Assembly (NCBI GenBank): GCA_023014485.1
Contig: JAJOZX010000872.1
Span: forward strand, 427,001-491,000
Origin: Bathynomus jamesi
Lineage: Eukaryota > Arthropoda > Malacostraca > Isopoda > Cirolanidae
Direction: 5' to 3'
DNA: 64,000 nt
A model generated the notes under the pieces. That model searched no databases. It was not told where the DNA came from and saw only the letters and a list, made by a program, of their open reading frames with translations. The position numbers and the translations under genes are program-made. Shown here in pieces: positions 33,792 through 44,348 of this stretch. Each line of letters opens with the position of its first letter. Positions within the stretch are counted from its first letter, which is position 1.

Positions 33792-33831
33792 GTGTTCCTG
33801 AGGATGTCATTAGACGAAAGCGCTTGAGCAC
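33792..33831 (+). ncRNA. Hammerhead ribozyme-like motif, PLE-2 right arm
   Basis: The same fold and bases as the left-arm motif in the opposite orientation: GTGTTC, CTGAGGA, GTC/GAC, GAAA, GCGC, TT, GAGCAC. Full conservation in both arms argues that it is functional sequence or very recent. Confidence 0.72.
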
Positions 33832-33872
33832 CATTGTGTTTCCTTTCCTTCATGGTTTTATTCATATATATA

Positions 33873-35462
33873 TCGGGTGGCCACAAAAAAACTTTACTTA
33901 ATTCAAAGTTTAATAACTGCAACAATTCAAAACTTATGCGATTGAGCTTTGGCACACATTAACAGATGGTTATAATCTATAATTGCTGGAATTTTCAAAT
34001 ATGTAGGTTCTATAGTTTTGTTACAGTGAACAATTTAAAAGCATATGTCTAAAAATAGCATGCCGAAGAAAATGAATTTGAACTTAACAAAATTTACTTA
34101 AACAAATGGTCAATGTGACCACCTCCCTGTTGGTAAACTGCCCTCAATCGCTTCTTCCACGAGGAGATGCACTTTCGAACCTCATCTAAGGTGATATCCT
34201 CCCATGCTCTACTGATTTTCTCCTTAAGTTCATCTCCGGTGAATTTGTCTTTCTGGCTGCCGTAAACCTTCACCATGAGGGAATCCCATACTGAATAGTC
34301 CATCGGATTACAGTCGGGAGACTGAGGCGGCCATTCATCCTTTTTGATGAAATTAGGGGTCTCTTGCTCTAGATGATTTTGGGTCGCTCGGCTTGTATGG
34401 GCGGGTGCCCCATCTTGCTGGAAAATGTAGGCCTCATCAGGATACAGCTGACGACAATCAGGAAGTAACCCATTATCTAACAGGTTGATGTAGCGTTCAG
34501 AGTTAACTTTAGTTTCGTTTGTGGCAATAAAATGAATTCGTGTTTTCCCCTTCCATGAAATTCCCGCCGATACCATTACTTTTCTGCTGAATCGTGAGGT
34601 TTCATGATAAAGCCTGGAGGGAGGAATGTCATTTTGCCTGTTTTTGGCCACCTCCAACGTGATATCCTTTTCGTCTGTAAACACAACTTTTTGCACGTCT
34701 TCAGCTGAGTAGCGTTCATATAGGGATTTACAGCGGGTCTTTCTACGCTGTCTTACATTCTGATCACGCCGAGAAACTCGAATTCTCTTGTAGGCCTTCA
34801 ATTTCAAACGTTTTACAATCCCTTGTACAGAGGAGCGAGAAATCCCAAGGTCGTACGCAATCTGTCTCTGGGAGCGATGAGTTCCTGGTGTATTCTCCTG
34901 GGATTGAATCAGTTCCTCCACAGCAGCCTTATTTTCTTCTGTTGAAACACTTTTGGGCCTGCCGCTGCCGGGTTTTCTAGCTGTTGATCCAGTATCCTTT
35001 ATCTTTCTTATTAAGTTATAAACACTTTGACGAGTCCAGTTCTTTGCGGGGAATTCTCGGACAATCCTATTTCCATTCCAACCTTTTTCCTTGACACATG
35101 CTTCTATGATGGCTTTATTACTTTTACTTAACGTCATGCTGGCGGGGTTTTAGCGGAAAAATAAAAGAAAGCAAATTCACATTAGGTTTAGCCTACGCCA
35201 GCGCGCGTGTCATACTACGCTACATTAGGTTTAGCCTACGCTAGCGCACGTACGTGTCAGATGCACACCAGGCATGCTATTTTTAGACATATGCTTTTAA
35301 ATTGTTCACTGTAACAAAACTATTGAACCTACATATTTGAAAATTCCAGCAATTATAGATTATATGCATCTGTTAATGTGTGCAAAATCTCAATCGCATA
35401 AGTTTTGAATTGTTGCAGTTATTAAACTTTCAATTAAGTAAAGTTTTTTTGTGGCCACCCGA
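33873..35462 (-). mobile_element. Complete DD37D (maT-like) transposon with 192-bp inverted repeats
   Basis: 1590 bp. The inverted repeats 33873-34064 and 35271-35462 start TCGGGTGGCCACAAAAAAAC and differ at about six of 192 positions. They are flanked by TA (33871-33872, 35463-35464). The interior carries one complete transposase frame on the minus strand. The segment upstream of the frame has a direct repeat of ACATTAGGTTTAGCCTACGC (near 35180 and 35222). Confidence 0.95.
34094..35137 (-). CDS. Intact transposase, IS630-Tc1-mariner superfamily, DD37D
   Basis: 347 codons with no interruption, starting ATG at 35137. The N-terminal DNA-binding part has two helix-turn-helix regions: residues 20-48 (including WTRQSVYNLIRKIKDTG) and 90-110 (RQIAYDLGISRSSVQGIVKR). 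A GRPK AT-hook-like motif lies between them (60-63). The catalytic triad is D155 in VVFTDEKD, D242 in QQDGAPAH and D280 in NPMDYSVWD, with 37 residues between the last two, the DD37D spacing of the maT group. The length matches a complete enzyme. It would bind the 192-bp terminal repeats and cut and paste the element into TA. It is the only transposase in the window without damage. Confidence 0.93.
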   Translation of the reverse strand: MTLSKSNKAIIEACVKEKGWNGNRIVREFPAKNWTRQSVYNLIRKIKDTGSTARKPGSGRPKSVSTEENKAAVEELIQSQENTPGTHRSQRQIAYDLGISRSSVQGIVKRLKLKAYKRIRVSRRDQNVRQRRKTRCKSLYERYSAEDVQKVVFTDEKDITLEVAKNRQNDIPPSRLYHETSRFSRKVMVSAGISWKGKTRIHFIATNETKVNSERYINLLDNGLLPDCRQLYPDEAYIFQQDGAPAHTSRATQNHLEQETPNFIKKDEWPPQSPDCNPMDYSVWDSLMVKVYGSQKDKFTGDELKEKISRAWEDITLDEVRKCISSWKKRLRAVYQQGGGHIDHLFK

Positions 35463-35478
35463 TATATATATATATACA

Positions 35479-36144
35479 CATTGTAACTGCAAACACGCAG
35501 TATAATTAACGTAAAGAACGACGCTTGTATAGGAGAATATTCCGCGCAAGACGAGAGAGAAAGAACGAAACATGAAAAAAATGAGGTAACCACCCGGGAA
35601 TCGAACCCGGGATCTTCCGATTGCCGGTCAGATGTGATAACCATTACACCACGGGCCTCACCCAATCAAATGTCGTAATTCTTCTACATACGCGCAGAAA
35701 CCAATGCCCCAAAGGGGCACCTCCCGCATGCCGTACATTATATACATTGTAACTGCAAACACGCAGTATAATTAACGTAAAGAACGACGCTTGTATAGGA
35801 GAATATTCCGCGCAAGACGAGGGAGAAAGAACGAAACAAATGAAAAAATGAGGTAACCACCCGGGAATCGAACCCGGGATCTTCCGATTGCCGGTCAGAT
35901 GTGATAACCATTACACCACAGGCCTCACCCAATCAAATGTCGTAATTCTTCTACATACGCACAGAAACCAATGCCCCAAAGGGGCACCTCCCGCATGCCG
36001 TACATGTAATGGTTATCACATCTGACCGGCAATCGGAAGATCCCGGGTTCGATTCCCGGGTGGTTACCTCATATTTTCATGTTTCGTTCTTTCTCTCTCG
36101 TCTTGCGCGGAATATTCTCCTATACAAGCGTCGTTCTTTAAGTT
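35479..36144. mobile_element. Three SINE C copies (two minus in tandem, one plus head-to-head)
   Basis: 35479-35735 and 35744-36003 are near-identical minus copies with leader, tRNA-like unit (A box on the minus strand, B box GGTTCGATTCCC) and tail. 36005-36144 is a plus copy beginning inside the tRNA-like unit (GTAATGGTTATCACATCTGA). The tandem spacing and near identity suggest a local duplication. Confidence 0.88.
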
Positions 36145-36170
36145 TTATATATATATATATATATATATAT

Positions 36171-36361
36171 ACCATATTTCCCGGCGTATAACGCGTACCC
36201 TAATTTTGAAGAGAAAATTTAGGAAAATAAAAATTTAGGAAACAATATACCTCCTACCTCACTTCACATGTTCAATTTTAACGAGTTAATTTTAACGCAG
36301 GGTGATTTTTGGAGTATTTTTTGGGAAAAAAAAAGTGCACGTTATACGCCGGGAAATACGG
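36171..36361. mobile_element. Short MITE with TTTCCCGGCGTATAACG ends
   Basis: Left ACCATATTTCCCGGCGTATA and right GTTATACGCCGGGAAATACG are inverted repeats of about 25 bp, bounding 191 bp. The outer flank is (TA)n, so the exact end is ambiguous. Superfamily not assigned. Confidence 0.8.
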
Positions 36362-36960
36362 TATATATCGGTGCTCTTTACATTTCTCAAGTGCGTATCG
36401 AATGGCATTACCGAGGGTCACCCTTGAGAAGATTTCTCCTGCCGGCACAGCTTTCTCAAAAAGGTCTGCGGCTGAAGTTTCCGAGCAGTGTTCGAGGTGC
36501 CTTATTAACGAGGATTTTTCATCACCAAAGCTAGACACAGGGGTCAACAAGTCTCGCCTATTCAAGATTTACCACTCGGTGCTTCTTAGCCTTTCCTCGC
36601 CATTCAAAGATGTAGCATCTATTTTTAACAAGCTCTCACTTCGGCTTACCTATTATCTTATTCCTTTCAACCATAAAAGACTCAGATTCATTTGCGCGCA
36701 ATCTTAATTTAACTACTGTGCATTTGTCTTTCATTGTAATTAACATTAATTCCAATAATTAATTCAATCACTGAATCGCTGCACATTCAATTTAAGCCAT
36801 TGTAATGTTATTCACTGTGAACATTTATTTGTTTTGCTTGTTCATTGAAAAGTAAACTGGTAACTTCAAATATTAATGAACTAAATAATTACTTCGTCAG
36901 TATACCTAATCAATAATGACTACAGCTAATTACAAATTAAGAGCCCACAAAGGCGATCTC
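36362..36960. other. Unrecognised open frames, no gene call
   Basis: 36309-36707 (+) holds a 132-codon frame and 36565-36278 (-) a 95-codon frame overlapping it. Neither shows a motif I know. The stretch from 36400 is less AT-rich than its surroundings, so a decayed element is possible. Confidence 0.4.
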
Positions 36961-37304
36961 TATACCTAGAGCAGTATATACCTGCTCCATACCTAGAGCA
37001 GTATATACCTGCTCCATACCTAGAGCAGTATATACCTGCTCCATACCTAGAGCAGTATATACCTGCTCCATACCTAGAGCAGTATATACCTGCTCCATAC
37101 CTAGAGCAGTATATACCTGCTCCATACCTAGAGCAGTATATACCTGCTCCATACCTAGAGCAGTATATACCTGCTCCATACCTAGAGCAGTATATACCTG
37201 CTCCATACCTAGAGCAATATATACCTGCTCCATACCTAGAGCAGTATATACCTGCTCCATACCTAGAGCAGTATATACCTGCTCCATACCTAGAGCAGTT
37301 TATA
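36961..37304. repeat. 27-bp minisatellite, ~12.7 units
   Basis: Unit TACCTAGAGCAGTATATACC plus TGCTCCA. Copies are almost identical; one unit has CAATAT for CAGTAT, and the last ends in a changed TTTATAG. Each unit contains CTGCTC and GAGCAG, able to pair as a small stem. 27 is divisible by 3, so open frames of repeated 9-residue peptides appear on the minus strand. These are a consequence of the array, not evidence of a protein. Confidence 0.95.
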
Positions 37305-37650
37305 GATGACACGAAACAATAAAGAATTGGACACTCTACAGATACTCTTCTCCCCCCCCCCTCCAAGTCCTCGAGAGTTCCCCTACGCACGTCTGTCAAC
37401 AGTCAATTTATACGTGACTTTGAAAGCATTTCAGATATGTCTTTATTTACAGAAGAATTTTCCTTTTTCTCTTTTTTGATGAAAATTTCACCCTTTTTTG
37501 TAAAGAAAAAGACAGACAGAGAGACACTGAAATATATATATATATTCAAAAAGTATATGGCTGCGCCCTCCATTAAACAAATTACTCTCAATTAACCTTT
37601 CACAATTTGTTACATCTCATTAAGTAATGCGTATTGCACTTAAAAAAATT

Positions 37651-37694
<44 letters not shown>

Positions 37695-38166
37695 CAATTG
37701 TAGCTTCATTTTTAATTTGATTTATACAGAGTAAAAAAAATTTCGCACTTCATTTATTAAAATGTTTTGAGCAAACGCACCTTTTACTTTGACACTCCGC
37801 ATGTTTCTCTACACGTGGATTTACATAAACGTGTAGTTAGTGTTTAGTCTAATACATGTATATTAACGGTACGTTCACTCACTGAAAACTGTAAATAATT
37901 TAACTCCAACGTACCTTTGAATCAGGTAAATATACTTCTTTATAAATAGTCGTACATTATTTGTTTTTATTATAGACTTACGTTCTAAACATTCACGAAC
38001 TCAGTTTTTCATTAAGTTCCGATCACTCAACACCCTTCTGCATGACGTCATTGTTTACATTTCTCACGTGGTGGGGGAGCTGAAGACTGCCAACACACAC
38101 ACACACACATATTAAAAGATGCACTTTGGTTTAAAAAGCCGAGTCGATTGTTGACACGAATACATA
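37305..38166. other. No recognisable gene
   Basis: Contains (TA)n at 37656-37691 and (CA)n near 38091-38109; otherwise AT-rich without motifs. Confidence 0.5.
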
Positions 38167-39322
38167 CAGGGTGGCGCAAAAGTCAGGAACCATTGGCACA
38201 TTTTAATAGTGTGTGTTTTAATATGCGTTGTTGTTTTCAGATTTGCTGTTGAACCTATGGCATAGAAGTTGACAATAGATGAACGGGTGGATATAGTTTT
38301 AATGTGTGCAAGGCGTGGTAACACACCGATCAGTTGCTACTGCTTTTAATGACAAACACCCTGAGAGGCCGCCAGTTGTTCGTTCAGGCATTAGTTGGAA
38401 AACTGTTCACTCGCTTCAAAGAAACGGGAAGTGTTCATGATCGGCCGCGTAGTGGCTGGCCAAAAAGTTCACCCGATACATCAACATCACTAACGGTACT
38501 CAGTCACCTCAAAAACAGCAGACGTAAGTCCTTAAGAAAGTTATCCCAGGAAACGGGTGTCTCCAGAAGATCCATTCAACGAATTCCTACAACAAATCGT
38601 TTCCACCCCTACAAAGTCCAACTCGTTCAGGAACTGCACGGTGACGACACAGACCGTCGTGTAGAGTTCTGCCAGTGGTTTTTACAACATCGACAGCTTC
38701 AACGAAAGATCATGTTCAGCGACGAAGCGATATTTCACCTTAACGGTCGTGTCAATAGGCATAATGCACGCTATTGGGCTAATGAGAACCCCCACTGGAT
38801 GAAGGAAGGACATGTGCAATTCGATCCACGAATTATGGTGTGGGCTGCGCTCTGGGGGGATCGGTTAATTGGTTCGTACTTTTTCGATGGCAATGTAACA
38901 GGTGAAACATATCTGCATATGCTGCAAACATTTCTAATGCCCATACTGGACGACAATCCATTGGCAGAACGGGCGATGTGGCTTCAGCAGGATGGTGCAC
39001 CACCACACTTCGCAACCATCGTCCGGAGCTCTTTAGATGAAACATTGCCAATGGCCACCTAGGTCTCCAGCCCTCACGCCTCTTGACTTTTTTTTTGTGG
39101 GGCCATCTCAAGTCGGTAGTCTATGCTGATCGACCAAGAACTATACGTTCTCTAAAGGATAAAATCACATCTGAGTGTGCCAAAATCAGTACCAATGTAT
39201 TAAGGAATGTTCAAACATCGTGCATTCAACGCGTCAGAAAGTGTCTCCAAGTGGAAGGCCACCAATTCGAACATTTATTATAATTTAATAAAATGTGCCT
39301 ATGGTTCCTGACTTGCGCCACC

Positions 39323-39325
<3 letters not shown>
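38167..39325 (+). mobile_element. IS630/Tc1-type (DUF4817) transposon, near full length
   Basis: 1159 bp with inverted ends CAGGGTGGCGCAAAAGTCAG (left) and the complement at the right with a 2-bp gap; the similarity extends about 40 bp. TA flanks at 38165-38166 and 39326-39327. Nearly the whole transposase is present in three frames. Confidence 0.92.
38262..39283 (+). pseudogene. DUF4817-type DD34D transposase, frameshifted
   Basis: Reading starts LTIDERVDIVLMCARRGNT (about 38262) and shifts into KLFTRFKETGSVHDRPRSGW (38400 onward), then KLSQETGVSRRSIQRIPTTN and FHPYKVQLVQEL. Next is the catalytic core IMFSDEAIFHLNGRVNRHNA with the first Asp, WAALWGDRLIGSYFFDGNVT, WLQQDGAPPHF with the second Asp, and after a frame break at about 39055 LDFFLWG-type text with the third Asp. 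The C-terminus CLQVEGHQFEHLL is near 39283. Most of the enzyme is intact apart from a few frameshifts, so the copy is relatively young. Confidence 0.9.
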
Positions 39326-39358
<33 letters not shown>

Positions 39359-39849
39359 CCGATAATTGGGCAGTTTTTAATATTCTACAAGAATGTAAAT
39401 TCTTTTTTCTTGCCTGTGGAAAATTTGTCTTCTCGTGACGTCACAATGTAAACGAGGAAAGGGGTCCAAGTTCTCTCTCTGAAAACAGACTCTCTCTCGG
39501 TTTTTACCTAACAACTTCACCATTCCTCCTTCCAGAAACATTTATGAAAATCTTTGAATAAATCTTTGAATAGAAAGCACAACGATTGTCGCCTTGATGG
39601 GGATAACTATCTGATGGACGTAACATAAAATCGACAAGTGGGTTCGATTAAGTTAGGTTAGGTTAGATCAGGTTCGGTCAGCATAGGTTATGTTGGGCTT
39701 AATTAAGTTACAGAGCTACAGATTAACAAAGAATGCAAGATTCCCCTCTCGGCCATCCCAAGTAAAGTTAAAAGAGAGAGGGGGAAAAAAGGAAGACAAG
39801 CAAATGAATACCGAATACTGGAAACTATTATACCATACTTATAATCATA
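39326..39849. other. No recognisable gene
   Basis: (TA)n at 39326-39355 follows the transposon end. A TTAGGTTAGGTTAG stretch near 39653 is only about three units long. Confidence 0.5.
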
Positions 39850-40080
39850 AGATATCCCCCCTTTATTTTTTTACCCCCTTTATTTTAAATTTATGCTACT
39901 AAAATGCCTTTCTAATTTGTTCTTAAACATATTTACCGAAGTGCTCGTTACGACACCCCCTGGGAGACTATTCCACTTCTCGACCATTTGTAAGTGAAAG
40001 CCCCTTGCAACGTTCATCTCATATTTTTCACCCCTTAATTTAAGGCCGTTGTTTCTCGTAATATTCCCATTGTCTACATA
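39850..40080 (-). mobile_element. LINE D fragment (CR1-like C-terminus)
   Basis: The minus strand reads NITRNNGLKLRGEKYEMNVA, FHLQMVEKWNSLPGGVVTST and SVNMFKNKLERHF. This is homologous to the post-RT tail of LINEs A and C, but a different family. No other part is present. Confidence 0.72.
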
Positions 40081-40199
40081 AAAAAGAAAAGTTCATAATT
40101 TGCGCTGTCAAAACTATTTTAAACAGCTTTACTTATCGCGACTGAACATTATTATTTAACACCTTATTTTCCATTAGTATGACGAAACACACGACTGTG

Positions 40200-40200
<1 letters not shown>

Positions 40201-40268
<68 letters not shown>
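40201..40268. repeat. (CT)n microsatellite
   Basis: About 34 CT units followed by a short AT stretch; lies 35 bp from the LINE B copy 1 3' end. Confidence 0.95.
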
Positions 40269-40272
<4 letters not shown>

Positions 40273-40332
40273 ATATATATATAATATTATATATGAGATA
40301 CACACCTTTCAAATGTTCTGTGCCATGATTCC

Positions 40333-42185
40333 TCATTTCACGAAGGTCGAATTGGCCTGGTGAAGTAGCGAGTTGGTTTCTTGTACTCTCCACCTCACAC
40401 AGCCAGGTACGCCCGGCTCATCGGGGATTGTTCTGAGCCAGGCGTCTAATGTTCTTTTGAAGATGTCCACCGCAACACCACTCGTGTTCCTTAGGTCTTT
40501 GGGCAGCTGATTAAAGAGTTTTGGTCCTCTCGCAAGAAAACTATTTTCTGTCAGGGTTAAGGATGTTCCCTGTATAGCCTTTAATTTGGGAACACGACAC
40601 AGTCTTCCTTTTCTGCTTTCCACTGTTGTTTGGGGAGTTACAGGGTTCAGAGTAAGATTAGGGGACTAGTTTCAATATTTTCCAAGTGTAAATAATGGTG
40701 TATCTCTCTCTCCTCCTTTCCGGTGAATATAGGTTTAATTCGCGTAACCTTTCCCAGTAATTTAGTTCTTTGCACCCACTGATCTTGGCTGTGAAGCTTC
40801 TCTGAATCCCTTCTAGCTGTCTAACGACGTCTTTTTTTATATGGGCATGTTAGGACCGAGCAGTATTCCAATTTGGGTATGATCAGTGTTTTCAGTAGAG
40901 GAATCATTATATTCCTATCCCTTCGTTTAAAGATTCTCAGTATCTGCTCAGTTATTCTCTTTCCTCTGTTTACTGTTATCTTATTTTGTGTTTCAAATTT
41001 CGCATCGTCAGTCATTACAACTCCTAAATCTTTTGCTCTAGAATTTCTCTCAATTTTCTGTCCATTTGGGGTATAGTATTCCATAGATTTTAGGTCCTCC
41101 CTTTTTCCGTACCGTGTAACAGTTGAAATTTCTCAGTATTAAACTTCATATTGTTGTCGTCCGTCCACTTGTAGATTCTGTTCATGTCTGTTTGTAGAGA
41201 TCCTATATCCTCTGGGTTTCTTATTTTTCTACTGATCTTTGTCTCATCGGCAAAGGATGTTACTGTGTTGTCTCTGGTAACGTCCTCACCTATGTCAGTT
41301 AGCATGATTATGAAGAGTAGTGGAGCTAATACTGTTTCTTGTGGTTACTGAGCTGAGGATCTCTGATTCTGATGAAGATATTCCTTGTACTGTAACGACT
41401 TGCCGCCGCTCACTAAGGAAATTATATATCCATTTCCCTACTTTTCCTGTTATTCCCATATATTTCAGTTTATGTATTATGATTCCATGGTCACACTTGT
41501 CGAACGCTTTGGTAAAGCCTGTGTATATTATATCATAGTTTTCATTACTTTCCAGTGCATCAATAATACGTATTGCTGTAGTGTTCCATTAGATGTGATA
41601 GTCATGATCTGCTTGACCGAAATCCATGTTGGTTATCATTGAATTTTTTCCGAGTTTCCAAAAAGTCTCAGATTTTTTTTGTCTAACTATTCTTTCAAAT
41701 TTTTTAGTGAGACGAGATGTAAGCGACACTGGCCTATAGTTTTTGGCTTCGGATCGACCTCCTCCTTTATATATTGGGAGGACTATGTTCGCGCTCTTCA
41801 GGATGCCCGATATTTCTCCCGTGTCTAGTGATCGTCTCCATATCCAATATTGAGGCTCAGCGATTGCATTCTTGCAGTTTTTGATCAGTGTGGCATTCCA
41901 TTTGTCCGGTCCTGCAGCTGAGTGTGCTTTTAATTTCCCTATAGCTTGTGTAATATCATCTACCGTAAAGTCGAAGTCCGTTATACTTTCCCCTTGTTCT
42001 TCAAAGAACGCGTTTCTATCGCATATCAGTTTGTCAGTTTTTGGGATACTGAATGATAATTCGTACTGAGCTCTTACTATTTCAGATACTTCTGTTAGAT
42101 CATCAGATAAAGCACTGTCTTCGTTTTTCAAAGGACCGATAGTCGTGTGGTTTTCAGACTTCCTTTTTGAAAAATTATAGAACAA
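40333..42185 (-). pseudogene. LINE B1 reverse transcriptase and C-terminus
   Basis: The RT begins with the helical linker (LIKNCKNAIAEPQYWIWRRS) and RT motifs: NIVLPIYKGGGRSEAKNYRP and VSLTSRLTKKFERIV. Further motifs such as AFDKCDHGIIIHKL-like text near 41480, SFADETKISRKIRNPEDIGS (about 41270) and MNFNTEKFQLL-type text follow. The palm motif expected as FADD reads FADE, changing a metal-binding Asp to Glu. The end (41084-40333) reads VMTDDAKFETQNKITVNRGK, IMIPLLKTLIIPKLEYCSVL, LTENSFLARGPKLFNQLPKD and TLDAWLRTIPDEPG. Several frame changes occur after 41589. Confidence 0.88.
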
Positions 42186-42188
42186 CTT

Positions 42189-43340
42189 TCAGTTAACCTT
42201 TATCGCTTCTATAGCATCGTCGTCGTCTTTTTCTGTATGCTTCTCAAGTAGTTTCTGTATGACGCAATCGATACTCTGCAGTTTATCATTTAATATTTTT
42301 CTGATGTTATTTTTACAGTTACTTAATTTTGCAGTCACTCTCTCTTTCTGAACAATAACCTCTTTTGTCTCTCGAATCTGCTTCTCTTTCCTCTTTGTTG
42401 TATTTTTGGGACGTCTTTCCACAATTTCCAGCGTCTTCTCCTCTAAGGTCATCAACATCTCTTCCGTTGTCTTGGCCTTGAAGATGGTTTTCCAATCTAT
42501 TGCTTCCATGCTGGATGAAACACCTTCCCAGTTTATAGCTTTGGAGTGAAAATAAAAAAATTTGAATTTGCTTCTTTCTGTTGTGCGTGTTCTTTCCTTT
42601 CCTGTTGCTTTTATATTGGTTATTATTTCAATAATGTTGTGATCCAATATTATAGTTGGGGATATTTCTACGTTATCAATTAGGTTGCTGTTGTTTGTGA
42701 ATACCAAATCTAGGCAGTTGTTTTTTCTTGTCTTTTCTGTTATTGCTTGTGTTAACAAAAATTCATCAGCCAGAGCTAGTAGCATTTTTACCTGCTCCTG
42801 GTCTTCCCGTGTGCCCCCCCTTGTCCTGGTGTATACATATATTTTTTCCTATCCTTTTATATTTCATGAATGGAAAATTAAAATACACCACAGAGAAAAA
42901 TATTTGGGGTTGGAGAATGTAGATCTTAACCAGTTTCTTACCTCTCTAATGGAATCTGAGAATTTTGAGGTTGGCGTGTTCGGGGGGTCTGTACATTACA
43001 ATTAGTACCATATTTAATTTTTCAACTTTGCTGCTACACATTCTACGTAGCTGTTCGAAGTACTTATAGTCATTTCTGCCGTATGCCTTTCACGTGTGTA
43101 AATAGCACATCCTCCTTTACGTTTCACTGTTCTGTCGGCTCGGAAGATGTTATAGTTGTCAATTTGTATTTCTTTTTTGCCAATACAGAACTTAGTTTTT
43201 ACAGTTCGCCTGGCAATCCTTTAGATGGGTTTCCGTGAGGCATGCAAAGTCTGCTCCCGCTTCTTGCATGAGTCCTTTCAGGTATAAAAGTTTGTCCGAC
43301 GAATGATTTGATTTAAGGCCCTGAATGTTGGCTAGGATTA
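42189..43340 (-). pseudogene. LINE B1 endonuclease (EEP) and linker
   Basis: Frame-broken endonuclease from about 43340: ILANIQGLKSNHSSDKLLYL, ADFACLTETHLKD and GGCAIYTRERHTAEM-like text. An open block of 198 codons (42785-42189) reads NNCLDLVFTNNSNLIDNVEI, ILDHNIIEI (the DHN corresponds to the catalytic SDH motif, so His is kept) and then a Lys/Glu-rich linker ending at a stop. EEP nucleases nick the target strand for priming. Confidence 0.82.
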
Positions 43341-43343
43341 TTT

Positions 43344-44348
43344 TTATTTTTTCCCCCTTTCACTTTTACATACTTGTGTTTCCGATTCGTTTTCCAATGG
43401 TGGTGCCGGTTTCGTTGCCTTGTTATCCTCCGAGAATTTTCTCTCATCTGTTTCGATACACGTTGTCCCGATATCGCATGTAATGTCTTTCTGTACGACT
43501 CTCGGATCCCTATATTTGTCAGGTGGCTTTGTATTTGCTGGATGGTATTTAATAGTTGAATTGTGGGCTACATCTAAAAAATTGGTAGCCCTCTTTGTTG
43601 CTGGTTTCGTCTGCTCACCTATCGGGTTCCTTTGAGGGTGGTAGTAACGGCATTTTTGTACCTTTTTGTATTTGCATCTCCCATATCTTGCATAGGTGTT
43701 GTAGACAGTAAGATGGTGGAACTTGCACTTTTTTTTCAAATTTGCAATATTCTTATGTAATGTGTACGTAACGTGGGATGTGCATAGATGCATTGCCCAT
43801 TCCGATATCTGCAATACCCTTTTGCGTAGTATTTACAGGAGATATTTTCTACGCTTCTATTTCTTGTTATTTGATTATTTTCTGTTCTTAATTTTGATAT
43901 CATTATTTTTCTTCGGTTGTTTATTTCCTACATTTTTTGTTTTTATCTTTCTATCAATTTGCTCGTTGGGCAGTTTTACTACACACAACTTTTACTTCTT
44001 TCTTCTATGTCTTCATTCCGTATTATATTGTTATTCGTTATTTCCTCTTCTCTCTCATCCACCCGAATTTTCATTGGGACATTTCGGGACTTGTTTCTCC
44101 ATTATTCCCTCCTTTTCTGTAACACTCGAATTCGCTTTCTCCATTTCTTTAAATACCGCAAAGGAGTTTACAGTCTGTGTACATCCGTCACACAGAAATT
44201 TGACTCCCGCGATCTATTTCGCGTTCGAGACGAAGGATATTTTCCTATCATCCCAATTCACGCAGATAAAGTCGTGCAGTTTTTGACAGAAATCACATCT
44301 AATTGCTGCATTTTCAGTTGTTTCCAGATTACACAAATTGCAGATTAA
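43344..44348 (-). pseudogene. LINE B1 ORF1 with Cys-rich and C3H zinc fingers
   Basis: The N-terminal piece (44348-44160) reads LICNLCNLETTENAAIRCDF and CQKLHDFICVNWDD, then VKFLCDGC: a C-x2-C...C-x2-C pattern like a PHD-type finger. The C-terminal block (43814-43344, 156 codons) contains YARYGRCKYKKVQKCRYYHP, a C3H-like RNA-binding finger. It ends with an acidic/Lys-rich tail at 43344. ORF1 proteins of CR1-like LINEs commonly carry PHD-like fingers and bind element RNA. The middle (44160-43815) is frame-broken and T-rich. Confidence 0.72.

Larger units (their letters stand above)
30531..33865 (+). mobile_element. Penelope-like element PLE-2 with inverted arms and nested insertions
   Basis: The left arm (30531-31783, minus copy of the element's own 3' end, interrupted by three SINE C copies) and right arm (33330-33865) are inverted repeats. 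They cover the terminal repeat, the 3' UTR and the last ~45 codons. Between them lie the end of the RT (31784-31944, 32765-32880) and the GIY-YIG domain. An hAT (31945-32756) splits the RT end. Hammerhead-like folds lie in both arms. The inverted layout fits Penelope-like elements. Nothing upstream in the RT (palm motif) remains. Confidence 0.88.
40304..44348 (-). mobile_element. LINE B copy 1, nearly complete CR1-like element
   Basis: About 4 kb on the minus strand. In order: ORF1 with an N-terminal Cys-rich finger and a C3H finger (44348-43344), endonuclease (43340 to about 42790), linker (42785-42189), RT (42185 to about 40820), and the C-terminal and 3' end ACATTTGAAAGGTGTGTATC. It is the most complete LINE in the window and the reference for copies 2, 3 and 4. 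Frameshifts and an altered RT motif make it inactive. Confidence 0.9.

Noticed and set aside
35390..36191. Several small proteins containing SDRQSEDPGFDSRVVTS
   Set aside because: This is the translation of the SINE C tRNA-like unit and recurs at every SINE C copy on either strand.
36309..36707. 132-codon plus-strand gene
   Set aside because: It starts inside a MITE and has no recognisable domain; the overlapping minus frame is equally open.
36961..37304. CRISPR-like array
   Set aside because: The units are contiguous with no spacers and the context is animal DNA.
36926..37399. Two overlapping minus-strand frames of repeated 9-residue peptides as a repeat protein
   Set aside because: Both are by-products of a 27-bp tandem array; the peptide has no signal or domain and the frames end with the array.
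43723..44348. Phe-rich plus-strand frames of 143 and 187 codons as membrane proteins
   Set aside because: They are the complement of LINE B ORF1 coding on the minus strand; hydrophobic runs arise from its A-rich codons.
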